A DNA stretch of 64,000 nucleotides from Pseudomonas sp. GM78 (GTDB lineage Bacteria; Pseudomonadota; Gammaproteobacteria; Pseudomonadales; Pseudomonadaceae), in NCBI RefSeq assembly GCF_000282475.1, contig NZ_AKJF01000055.1, forward strand, positions 19,692 through 83,691, in the 5' to 3' direction. Position numbers and translations under genes: made by a program. Under the pieces are notes generated by a model that was given only the letters and a program-made list of their open reading frames with translations, made no database searches and had not been told where the DNA came from. This document shows, in pieces, positions 23,044-31,509 of this stretch; positions within the stretch are counted from its first letter, which is position 1, and each line of letters starts with the position of its first letter.

Positions 23044-23921
23044 GCGCGGTGGATCTGTCAGCACTGCCAGCGCCCGAGGTGGTCGAGCCTCTGGAGTTTG
23101 AGGAAATCTACGCCGAAGAGCTGGGCACCTTCCGGGGGTTCATGGGGGATAACTGGACCGCCACCCTGGAAAGCGATCCGGTGACGAAACTGCTTGAGCT
23201 GGGGGCCTATCGCAAGATGGGCAACCGCGCCCGGGTCAACGACGCCGCCAAGGCCGTGTTATTGGCTTACGCGCGCCGCTCCGACCTCGACCAGTTGGCG
23301 GCGAACGTCAATCTGAAGCGACTGGTGATCCAGGCCGAAGACACCAGCACCGTGCCGATCACGCCTGAGGTGCTGGAAGAGGACGACGCCCTGCGCGAGC
23401 GTATCCAGCTGGTCTATGAGGGGTTGACCACGGCCGGGCCGCGTAACAGCTACATCCTGCATGCGCGCAATGCGTCGGGGCTGGTGGCGGATGCCACCGC
23501 CGAAAGCCCCGCGCCGGCCACGGTGGTGGTCACCGTGTTGGGCCGCGATGGTGCGGGCGAGGCGCCGCAATCGTTGCTCGATCTGGTTTACACCTACCTG
23601 AGCGATGACAACATCCGCCCGGTTGGTGATCGGTTGATTGTGCAAAGCGCCCAGGTGCTGCCCTACCAAATCAACGCCATTTTGCACATGGTCGGCACGG
23701 GGTCGGAAAACGAAACCATTTTGGCGGAATGCCGCAAGCGGTTGGCCGCCTGGATCAATCCCCGGCGGCGGGTGGGGGCGGAGATTGCGCGGTCGGCCAT
23801 TGATGCGCAGTTGCACATCGCCGGGGTTCGGCGCGTAGAGCTGGTGGGCTGGTCGGACATTTTCCCGAGCCAATCCCAGGCGGCCTACTGCACAGGTTTC
23901 ACCGTTACGAAGGGTGATTGA
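23040..23921 (+). CDS. Baseplate wedge protein (P2 gpJ-like)
   Basis: 293 residues, MSAVDLSALPAPEVVEPLEFEE. LELGAYRKMGNRARVNDAAKAVLLAYA and YLSDDNIRPVGDRLIVQSAQ are characteristic of gpJ. It is a main component of the baseplate periphery. Confidence 0.92.
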   Translation: MSAVDLSALPAPEVVEPLEFEEIYAEELGTFRGFMGDNWTATLESDPVTKLLELGAYRKMGNRARVNDAAKAVLLAYARRSDLDQLAANVNLKRLVIQAEDTSTVPITPEVLEEDDALRERIQLVYEGLTTAGPRNSYILHARNASGLVADATAESPAPATVVVTVLGRDGAGEAPQSLLDLVYTYLSDDNIRPVGDRLIVQSAQVLPYQINAILHMVGTGSENETILAECRKRLAAWINPRRRVGAEIARSAIDAQLHIAGVRRVELVGWSDIFPSQSQAAYCTGFTVTKGD

Positions 23922-23922
23922 C

Positions 23923-24528
23923 ATGAACAGTCTATTGCCCCTCAACAGTACGCAGCTGGAGCGCGCCATTGAGGCCGCGACCGTTGAAGCCACCCCGGTG
24001 CCGCTGCGCCTGCTCTACAACGCGGACACTTGCCCGGTCGAGCTGTTGCCGCATTTGGCGTCGGCCTGGTCGGTGGACCGCTGGGACGAAAAATGGTCTG
24101 AGGCGGTCAAGCGCAACGCCGTGCGGTCTTCGTTCTATGTCCACGCGCACAAGGGCACGATCGGCGCGCTGCGGCGGGTGGTTGAGCCGCTGGGCTATCT
24201 GATTGAGGTGGTCGAGTGGTGGCAACTTAACCCGACCGGGATACCCGGCACCTTTGCCTTGAAAGTGGGCGTGCTCGATACCGGCATCACCGACCAGATG
24301 TATCAGGAACTGACGGCGTTAATCGATGACGCCAAGCCGGTCAGCCGGCACCTGATTGGCCTTGCTATCAGCCTGGAAACCACGGGCCGCATGTACCTAA
24401 GCGCCTCGATTTCCGAAGGCGACGAAATTGACGTTTACCCGCCGGACCCACGAGATATTGAAGTCTCGGGAGTGATCGGTCGTGGGGGACGTGAAACCAC
24501 TATCGACACCCTGGATGTTTATTCATGA
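23923..24528 (+). CDS. Baseplate/tail protein (P2 gpI-like)
   Basis: 201 residues, MNSLLPLNSTQLERAIEAAT. CPVELLPHLASAWSVDRWDEKWSE is typical of gpI. The ATG at 23923 has AAGGGTG upstream; GTG at 23914 is also in frame. It connects the fibre to the baseplate. Confidence 0.9.
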   Translation: MNSLLPLNSTQLERAIEAATVEATPVPLRLLYNADTCPVELLPHLASAWSVDRWDEKWSEAVKRNAVRSSFYVHAHKGTIGALRRVVEPLGYLIEVVEWWQLNPTGIPGTFALKVGVLDTGITDQMYQELTALIDDAKPVSRHLIGLAISLETTGRMYLSASISEGDEIDVYPPDPRDIEVSGVIGRGGRETTIDTLDVYS

Positions 24529-27500
24529 TCGATTCGAACTCACAGTTTTACGCCATCCTGACGAATGTGGGGGTCGCGAAACAGGCCAACGCCAACGCCC
24601 TGGGGATTGCCTGGAAGATCACCCAGATGGGCGTCGGTGATGCCAACGGCGCCGACCCCCAGCCCAGCGCCACCCAAAAGACGCTGATCAACGAATGGCG
24701 GCGCGCGCCACTGAATCAGCTGATCCAAGACGCGACCAATCCGGCGATTATCATTGCCGAACAGGTCATTCCGGCTGAGATCGGCGGCAAGTGGATTCGG
24801 GAAATCGGCCTGTACGACGTGGACGGTGATCTGGTCGCTGTTGCCAACTGTGCGCCGTCGTTCAAACCGCTGTTAGCGCAAGGCTCTGGCCGCACGCAAG
24901 TGGTGCGGATGAACCTGATTGTCAGCAACTCGGCCAGTGTCGAGCTGAAAATTGACCCCGCGGTGGTGTTGGCGACTCGCGAGTTTGTCACCTCGGAGCT
25001 GGCCAAGCAGGACTTTAAAAGCTCGGTGCTGGTGTGTACGACGGGCAATATCGCGCTGACCGGTTTGCAGACGATTGATGGCGTGGCAGTTACCGCTGGC
25101 AAGCGCGTGCTGGTCGCCAAGCAAACCGCCGGTAAGGATAACGGCATCTGGGTGGCGGCTGCCGGGGCCTGGACCCGGGCGGCTGATGCGGACAAGTCGG
25201 AGAAGGTAACGCCGGGGCTGCTGGTGCATGTCGAGCAGGGCACGCTGTACGGTGATAGCGGCTGGCAACTGATCACCGATGGTGCCCTGTCCCTGGGCGT
25301 GACGTCGCTGAGCTTTGAAATGGTTTGGGGTCGTACCGGCGTCACGGCGGGCACCTATCGCAGCGTGACCGTGGATAAAAACGGGCGTGTGGTAGCCGCC
25401 ACGAATCCGACGACCGTGGCGGGCTATGGCCTGACCGATGTCTACACCATGAGTCAGGTGGACGCGGCGCTGGCCGCACTGGTTAACTCGTCACCCGCCG
25501 CCCTCGACACGCTGAATGAATTGGCGTTGGCGCTCGGTAACGATCCGAATTTCGCCGCCACCATCACCAACTTGCTCGCCCAAAAAGCGCCGATCGCCTC
25601 GCCTACACTGACCGGCGTGCCGAAGGCGCCGACCGCTCCCGTAGGGACTGCATCAACGCAAATCGCCACGATGCAGGCCATCATTGATGCGCTTGCCAGC
25701 GTCGGCCTGGGGTTAAGCGCAGGCGCAAATAACATTGCAGCAGGCACTGACCTCAACACGATCCTAAAGTCGGGCGTGTATGGGCAAGGTGTAACGGCCA
25801 ATGCCACGCTGGAGCTTAACTACCCGGTAGCCAAAGCCGGTACGTTGTTTGTACTGCGCGGTGGCGCGGTGATCGTTACTCAGCTCTACATGGAATTTAA
25901 CACCGGCCGGATCTGGAACCGAGGTATCTACAACGGCGCACCGTCCGAGTGGTCGATGGGCTGGGACACTTCGAGCCTGGTTAAGACCGATTCCCCGCTC
26001 GACACCACCCCTGGGCGCATGCTCAAGGTTGGAGACTACGGGATCGGCAATTGGAACGGCGTTAAAGTGGCGTTCACGACCAATAACGACTGGTCGAAGC
26101 CTGCGGGATGGTCGGGATTCATTGATGTAACCACCTCGAAAGCCAACGGCTGCACCGTTCCCGTGAACGCGGCCGGCGTTAGCCCTACTTACGGGATTTT
26201 CTCAATCCTGGGGCGGCGCGACTCTAACAACGGCTATGTCGGTATGTTCGTCGACTACGCGAATGGCCGTACCTGGATGTGCCATTGTGCGGTTCTGGCT
26301 GATGGCCCGACCTGGCGCGAAATTTACACCCCATTGAACGTCAGTCCGTTCATCCAGACACTGCTTGACGATGCTGACCAGACCACCGCCCTGGCCACGC
26401 TCGGCGTTCCTGGGCTCGTTTCTGGGATGATTCAGGGCGTCACCAGTAAAAACGTGGGGGGTGGGGTAAACGTCACCCTCACAGCGGCCGAGGCGAATGT
26501 TGGCGTTTTGTGGTTCACGGGCGTCCTGACGGCGAACATCAGCGTGATCGTTCCCGCTGGCGCGGGTATGTGGACTGTAGTGAACAGAACTACGGGCGCT
26601 TTCACTCTGACCCTTCGTCAGGGGGCTCTTGCTAATCCGGGGGTGGTGGTCCCGCAATCCCGTCAGATGCAGGTGGTTTCGAACGGCACGACCACCCTGA
26701 GTCAAACCAACACCGCGTTCAGCAGTGCGGAATTCTCCGGCGAGGTTCAATCGCTCGGCAATAACGCGATGCGTCATATTCAAGGCAATTACGGCTCTTT
26801 TTGGCGCAATGATGGCGCTAGCCTGTATCTGATGCTGACGGACAGCGGCGACCAATACGGCAGCTACAACGCACTCAGGCCGTTCGCCGTCAACCTGGCA
26901 ACGGGCAAAGCCAGTCTGGCATCTGGCGTCAACATGCCCACCATGCCACCGGGGACAAACACCACGGACGGCGCCACTTGTGGCTTCGTCCAGGCGGCTT
27001 TGGCGGCGCTCGTCAGCTCGTCGCCGGCTGCACTCGACACGCTGAATGAGTTGGCGCTGGCGCTCGGTAATGATCCGAATTTCGCCACTACCATGACCAA
27101 CCTGCTGGGGACCAAGGCGCCGCTGGCGTCGCCAGCGCTGACCGGCGATCCAAGGGCACCAACACCAGCGACGACGGACAATGACACGTCGATTGCGACG
27201 ACGGCATTTGTTCGCGCGGTGATGGCCTTGTTTGGCCTTGGTACCGATACGGCGCCGCTGGTCGCAGATGCTAACGACATCACGCTGTCGGGCCTAAGCC
27301 GACTTAACTCCGACGGCCTTAATTTGCCGATCGCGTCCTCGTCGCCGGTAACGCTTTTTACCCAGCGATTTAGTAGCACGGGCGCGCTACAGATCTGCAA
27401 TGTCTTGGCCTTCGGCGCGGGCGGGAGGATGTTTTGGCGGATTCAAGCCGGTAGCACTTGGGGCGCCTGGCGCGAGGTGGCGGCGACCGATAGCCCAGCT

Positions 27501-28535
27501 TTCACCGGCACGCCAACCACACCAACGCCAGCCACTAACACCGCTGGTCAGCAAGTGGTCAACCAAGACTACGTTCGGGCGTGGACCCGTAAATTCATTG
27601 GTGCAGGTGTCGGTGGTTTGGGTTCGGCTTACACAGTGAATCCCAATCAGGTGGGCCTGTGGTTCAACATCACCACGCCCGGTGCGGTAATTACCCTGCC
27701 GGCGACTGATACGGTTCCGTCTGGCTCGACATTCCTGTTTCGGAATATCTCCGGCAATTCAAACGCCACGCTGTCGTCAACCAGCACCTTTAGCGCTGAG
27801 ACGACGGGTGCGACCTTAATCCTCGCCCCTTATGAAGTGGTCGAGGTGGCCGCGAGTGGAGGATCGTACGTTGTAATTAACCGCGGCTCGATGGCGCAGG
27901 GTGCGCGGATTGATAGCCCGGCCTTTACCGGCAACCCGACCGCGCCAACGCCGGCGCAAGGCGATAACGACACCTCAATTGCAAACACTGCGTTTGTAAC
28001 CACGGCTATCAGCGCAAGTGAGAATAACCGTGTGGGTGAAGTCACGCACTTTGCGATGTCCACGCCGCCACCGGGTTACTTGAAGCGTAACGGCGCTTGG
28101 GTATCTCGCACTGCTTACGCCGCGTTGTTCGCAAAAATTGGGACAACCTACGGTGCGGGCGATGGCTCCACTGTGTTCGCACTTCCGGATTCGCGGGCAG
28201 AATTTGACCGGGGCTGGGACGACGGCAGAAACGTGGATACAGGGCGCGTGTTCGGCTCTGCGCAGGCCAGCCAGAACCTGAGCCACACCCACACGGGCTC
28301 GGCCATTAACGGCGGCGCGCATAACCACCAGACAGCTTTTGTCAGGGAGAAAATTGCCGCGAACATGGTTACGGAAGGTGGTAACGCCGTCTTTGGCGAT
28401 GAGATGACGGACGGTCCGCAGTATCTGACCACATCAGACCACCCAGGCCACACGCACATGCTGATGATTGCCAACAGCGGCGGCAATGAATCGCGACCAG
28501 TCAACACCGCGTTCCTGGCCTGCATTAAATATTAA
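24525..28535 (+). CDS. Tail fibre protein (P2 gpH-like), large, with internal repeats
   Basis: 1336 residues. The N-terminal 165 residues are the gpH baseplate-anchor domain (FYAILTNVGVAKQANANALG, KWIREIGLYDVDGD). The shaft holds two copies of a module with SSPAALDTLNELALALGNDPNF (near residues 325 and 830) and several short SPxFTGxPxAPTP linkers. The C-terminal 180 residues are a collar-type domain (FAMSTPPPGYLKRNGAW, DGSTVFALPDSRAEFDRGWDDGR) with a His-rich SHTHTGSAINGGAHNH part. It determines host range. It overlaps gpI by 4 bases. Confidence 0.92.
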   Translation: MIDSNSQFYAILTNVGVAKQANANALGIAWKITQMGVGDANGADPQPSATQKTLINEWRRAPLNQLIQDATNPAIIIAEQVIPAEIGGKWIREIGLYDVDGDLVAVANCAPSFKPLLAQGSGRTQVVRMNLIVSNSASVELKIDPAVVLATREFVTSELAKQDFKSSVLVCTTGNIALTGLQTIDGVAVTAGKRVLVAKQTAGKDNGIWVAAAGAWTRAADADKSEKVTPGLLVHVEQGTLYGDSGWQLITDGALSLGVTSLSFEMVWGRTGVTAGTYRSVTVDKNGRVVAATNPTTVAGYGLTDVYTMSQVDAALAALVNSSPAALDTLNELALALGNDPNFAATITNLLAQKAPIASPTLTGVPKAPTAPVGTASTQIATMQAIIDALASVGLGLSAGANNIAAGTDLNTILKSGVYGQGVTANATLELNYPVAKAGTLFVLRGGAVIVTQLYMEFNTGRIWNRGIYNGAPSEWSMGWDTSSLVKTDSPLDTTPGRMLKVGDYGIGNWNGVKVAFTTNNDWSKPAGWSGFIDVTTSKANGCTVPVNAAGVSPTYGIFSILGRRDSNNGYVGMFVDYANGRTWMCHCAVLADGPTWREIYTPLNVSPFIQTLLDDADQTTALATLGVPGLVSGMIQGVTSKNVGGGVNVTLTAAEANVGVLWFTGVLTANISVIVPAGAGMWTVVNRTTGAFTLTLRQGALANPGVVVPQSRQMQVVSNGTTTLSQTNTAFSSAEFSGEVQSLGNNAMRHIQGNYGSFWRNDGASLYLMLTDSGDQYGSYNALRPFAVNLATGKASLASGVNMPTMPPGTNTTDGATCGFVQAALAALVSSSPAALDTLNELALALGNDPNFATTMTNLLGTKAPLASPALTGDPRAPTPATTDNDTSIATTAFVRAVMALFGLGTDTAPLVADANDITLSGLSRLNSDGLNLPIASSSPVTLFTQRFSSTGALQICNVLAFGAGGRMFWRIQAGSTWGAWREVAATDSPAFTGTPTTPTPATNTAGQQVVNQDYVRAWTRKFIGAGVGGLGSAYTVNPNQVGLWFNITTPGAVITLPATDTVPSGSTFLFRNISGNSNATLSSTSTFSAETTGATLILAPYEVVEVAASGGSYVVINRGSMAQGARIDSPAFTGNPTAPTPAQGDNDTSIANTAFVTTAISASENNRVGEVTHFAMSTPPPGYLKRNGAWVSRTAYAALFAKIGTTYGAGDGSTVFALPDSRAEFDRGWDDGRNVDTGRVFGSAQASQNLSHTHTGSAINGGAHNHQTAFVREKIAANMVTEGGNAVFGDEMTDGPQYLTTSDHPGHTHMLMIANSGGNESRPVNTAFLACIKY

Positions 28536-28546
28536 GGATGGTGAAA

Positions 28547-29266
28547 ATGAACGACGAATTTTTCCCGGAAGATGAAGTCATGCCGGTTGAGTCCCCTGTG
28601 TATTGGTGGCTGGTGGAGGGGGTGACGCCGCCCGTGATCTGTAATGTTGATCGCATTACCGGTGAATTCATCGGCGTGGGCGAGGCCGACTACAGTCCGC
28701 TAGAGCCAGGGGTGTGGCTTGTCCCGGCGAATGCCTATCAGTGCGAGCCGCCCGTGCTTGCAACGGGTTTCGCGGCCATCCGCACCAAAGACGGAGCGAG
28801 CTGGCAGCGGGTGCCCGACCATCGCGGTTTGACGGTTTACAGCACCGCCACCGGCGAGGCGGCCGTGTGGAGCGCCCTCGGCGAGCTACCCCCGGAGTGG
28901 ACCCTGGAGGCGCCCAGTTCTGAGTTTGACGAATGGGTCGATGATGAGTGGGTATTGGACGAAGCGGCCCAAGCGGCAGCGTTGACTAAAGTCGCTGCGC
29001 GCAAAAAGTCGCTGTTGGCGCAGTACAGCACCAACATGATCAACACCCTGCAGAACGCGGTCGATCTGGAAATGGCCTCGGCCGGCGAGGTTGAAGCGCT
29101 GAGCGCCTGGAAGGCCTACGGCGTTTATTTGAACCGCATCGAGCCGAGCGCCGAACTGACGCCAGGTGACTGGCCATCCAGCCCGAACGATACCGCCCTG
29201 GCGGGCTGGCTTGAGGCGCAAGGCTTCGAAGAGCCACCGCCGTCAGCGGTCACTACACCCGCTTAA
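28547..29266 (+). CDS. Tail fibre assembly chaperone (Tfa family)
   Basis: 239 residues. The C-terminal third (LTKVAARKKSLLAQYSTNMINTLQNAVDLEMAS, then WKAYGVYLNRI and WPSSP) is the caudoviral tail fibre assembly domain. It assists folding of the fibre encoded just upstream. AAGGA lies 8 bases before the ATG at 28547; ATG at 28538 is in frame but overlaps that site. Confidence 0.88.
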   Translation: MNDEFFPEDEVMPVESPVYWWLVEGVTPPVICNVDRITGEFIGVGEADYSPLEPGVWLVPANAYQCEPPVLATGFAAIRTKDGASWQRVPDHRGLTVYSTATGEAAVWSALGELPPEWTLEAPSSEFDEWVDDEWVLDEAAQAAALTKVAARKKSLLAQYSTNMINTLQNAVDLEMASAGEVEALSAWKAYGVYLNRIEPSAELTPGDWPSSPNDTALAGWLEAQGFEEPPPSAVTTPA

Positions 29267-29291
29267 ACGCCCCGTAATCCGGGGCGTTTTT
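29266..29291 (+). terminator. First of two terminators after the fibre genes
   Basis: AACGCCCC-GTAATCC-GGGGCGTT with a T tail, directly after the Tfa stop codon. Confidence 0.8.
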
Positions 29292-29310
29292 GCATCCGTC
29301 CTGTTTTCCC

Positions 29311-29336
29311 AAGCCCCGACAGTGCCGGGGCTTTTT
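29311..29336 (+). terminator. Second terminator before the sheath gene
   Basis: AAGCCCCG-ACAGTGC-CGGGGCTT followed by TTT. Two terminators in series suggest that fibre and sheath genes belong to separately controlled transcripts or need antitermination. Confidence 0.8.
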
Positions 29337-29356
29337 CATGTCTGGAGATTGGCTCT

Positions 29357-30532
29357 ATGAGTGGTTTTTTTCACGGCGTTACCGTAACGAACGTCGACAC
29401 CGGGGCGCGTAGCATTGCGCTGCCGTCGTCTTCCATCATTGGCTTGTGCGACGTGTTCACGCCCGGGCCGCTGGCTGAGGGCACCCCGACCGCCCTGGCC
29501 AACGAACTCAAGCTGATTACCAACGAGCGCGAAGCGATTGCCGCCTGGGGTGCTGGTGCGCCTATTACCAAAGCCTGCCAGGCGATTTTTGCGCGGGCCA
29601 AGGCGGTGATCGTCGGTTGTGGCGTCGGCAAGGTGGTCGAGGCGGCGGGGCAAACCTCGGCGATCATTGGCGGCGTGTTGGCTTCTGGCCAGCGCACCGG
29701 CCTGCAAGCGCTACTGGACGGTAAAAGCAAGTTCAACGCCCAACCCCGCCTGCTGATTGCGCCCAAGCACACGGCGACCCTGGCGGTGGCGACCGCCCTG
29801 GACGGCCTGGCGGCCAAGCTGCGCGCCATCGCCATCATTGATGGGCCGAACACCACCGACGAGGCCGCTGTGGCTTACGCCGAAAACTTCGGCAGCAAGC
29901 GCGTGTTCATGGTCGATCCGGGCGTGCAGTTCTGGGACACGGTGGCGAGCCAGACCATTGATGCGCCGGCCTCGGCCTGGGCGGCGGGCATGTTTGCCTA
30001 TACCGACGCGGAGTACGGGTTTTGGGCATCGCCGTCCAACAAGGAAATGGTCGGCATCACCGGCACGTCGCGCCCGGTGGAATTCCTCGACGGTGATGAA
30101 ACCTGCCGGGCCAACCTGCTCAACAACGCCAATATCACCACGATCATTCGCGACGACGGGTTTCGCCTGTGGGGCAACCGCACCATGTCGAGCGACAAAA
30201 AATGGTCGTTTGTCACCCGCGTGCGCACCATGGATATCGTCATGGACGCCATCCTGTACGGGCATAAATGGGCGGTCGACCGGTCGATCACCAAGACCTA
30301 TATCAAGGACGTCACCGATGGCCTTCAAGCCTTCATGCGCGACCTGAAAAACCAAGGCGCGATCATCAATTTCGAGGTCTACGCGGACACCGAATTGAAC
30401 ACGGCCAGCCAACTGGCCGATGGCAAGGTGTTCTGGAACATCCGGTTCACCGACGTGCCGCCTGCTGAAAACCCGAATTTCCGTGTCGAGGTCACTAACC
30501 AGTGGCTGACCGAAGTGCTTGAAGCCGCCTAA
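29357..30532 (+). CDS. Tail sheath protein (P2 gpFI-like)
   Basis: 391 residues, MSGFFHGVTVTNVDTGARSI. PSSSIIGLCDVFTPG, SPSNKEMVGITGTSRPVEF, RLWGNRTMSSDKKWSFV and a C-terminal FEVYADTELNTASQLADGKVFWN segment identify a contractile sheath subunit of the P2/R-pyocin type. Confidence 0.95.
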   Translation: MSGFFHGVTVTNVDTGARSIALPSSSIIGLCDVFTPGPLAEGTPTALANELKLITNEREAIAAWGAGAPITKACQAIFARAKAVIVGCGVGKVVEAAGQTSAIIGGVLASGQRTGLQALLDGKSKFNAQPRLLIAPKHTATLAVATALDGLAAKLRAIAIIDGPNTTDEAAVAYAENFGSKRVFMVDPGVQFWDTVASQTIDAPASAWAAGMFAYTDAEYGFWASPSNKEMVGITGTSRPVEFLDGDETCRANLLNNANITTIIRDDGFRLWGNRTMSSDKKWSFVTRVRTMDIVMDAILYGHKWAVDRSITKTYIKDVTDGLQAFMRDLKNQGAIINFEVYADTELNTASQLADGKVFWNIRFTDVPPAENPNFRVEVTNQWLTEVLEAA

Positions 30533-30544
30533 GGAGGCCGTCCA

Positions 30545-31048
30545 ATGATTCCGCAAACCCTTTCTAACACCAACTTGTTCGTCGACGGCACGAACTTCAC
30601 CGGCGACGTGCCGTCGCTGACGCTACCGAAAGTGACGGTGAAAACCGAAGAGTATCGCGGCGGCGGTATGGCCGGCCCGGTCGAGATGGACATGGGCCTG
30701 GAAAAGCTCGAGGCCTCGTTTGTCACCAACGGCGTGCGCCGTGAGTCGCTGAAGTTCTTTGGCCTGGCGGATCAGACCGCGTTCAACGGTACGTTCCGCG
30801 GCTCGTTCAAGGGCCTCAAGGGCGCGATCACGCCGGTGATTGTCACCGTGCGCGGCATGCTCAAAGAGGTGGACATGGGCGACTGGAAGCCCGCCACCGT
30901 CGCGGAAATCAAGCACGCGATTGCCGTCACTTACTACAAGTTGGAAGTCGACGGCCGCTTGATTTACGAAATCGACATGGTGAACGCGGTACGCGTGATC
31001 GATGGCGTTGACCAACTCGCAGACGAACGTGCGGCCCTGGGCCTGTAA
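30545..31048 (+). CDS. Tail tube protein (P2 gpFII-like)
   Basis: 167 residues, MIPQTLSNTNLFVDGTNF. PSLTLPKVTVKTEEYRGGGMAGPVEMDMG and AVTYYKLEVDGRLIYEIDMVN are typical of the gpFII major tube protein. GGAGG lies before the ATG. Confidence 0.93.
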   Translation: MIPQTLSNTNLFVDGTNFTGDVPSLTLPKVTVKTEEYRGGGMAGPVEMDMGLEKLEASFVTNGVRRESLKFFGLADQTAFNGTFRGSFKGLKGAITPVIVTVRGMLKEVDMGDWKPATVAEIKHAIAVTYYKLEVDGRLIYEIDMVNAVRVIDGVDQLADERAALGL

Positions 31049-31057
31049 GGATTAATC

Positions 31058-31369
31058 ATGAGCACTACACCTGAAAACAAACCGTTGCCGAGCTGGCTGG
31101 TGATGACCGACGAGGGCGTCAACATCGCGTTCAAGTACAAGGCGCAAGTCAATGACATGACCGTGGACAAGCTGTTCATGCGTGCGCCGAGCATCCGTGA
31201 TAACCGCAAGGCGCAGGCCGTGGCAAACGGGGATCGTGAGATGCACGAGTTTCACCTGTTCGCCAGCCTGACCGACTGCCCGGTCAAGGATATCGAAGGC
31301 TTCAAGGAGCGCGACTATCGCCGTCTCCAAGAAGGTTATTTTCGCCTTGTCGAAGAGACTGAGCTGTAA
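31058..31369 (+). CDS. Tail assembly chaperone (P2 gpE-like)
   Basis: 103 residues, MSTTPENKPLPSWLVMTDEGV to LVEETEL, in the standard place between tube and tape measure. Chaperones of this class coat the tape measure, and their C-terminal partner is usually made by a programmed frameshift. Here the partner frame (next entry) lies in +1/-2 relation to this gene, not -1. Confidence 0.8.
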   Translation: MSTTPENKPLPSWLVMTDEGVNIAFKYKAQVNDMTVDKLFMRAPSIRDNRKAQAVANGDREMHEFHLFASLTDCPVKDIEGFKERDYRRLQEGYFRLVEETEL

Positions 31370-31379
31370 CCCCGAAACC

Positions 31380-31481
31380 ATGAAGATGGCGGCCAAGAAA
31401 CTCGCAGCGGAAACCGGGTTTTCCGCTGCCGAGATTCAGGGCATGCCGTTCAATGAAATGATTTGGTGGCTCACGGATTGA
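31380..31481 (+). CDS. E'-like extension of the tail assembly chaperone
   Basis: 33 codons, MKMAAKKLAAETGF to MIWWLTD, in a different frame from gpE. The same frame is open upstream over the last 17 codons of gpE (from about 31323), so a fusion is possible by +1 or -2 shifting. A -1 shift would run into TGA at 31360-31362. No good ribosome site precedes the ATG. MPFNEMIWWL resembles the ends of E'-type proteins. Confidence 0.6.
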   Translation: MKMAAKKLAAETGFSAAEIQGMPFNEMIWWLTD

Positions 31482-31509
31482 GCCTTTTAGCCGTTGCCTG
31501 GGGTGCGCT

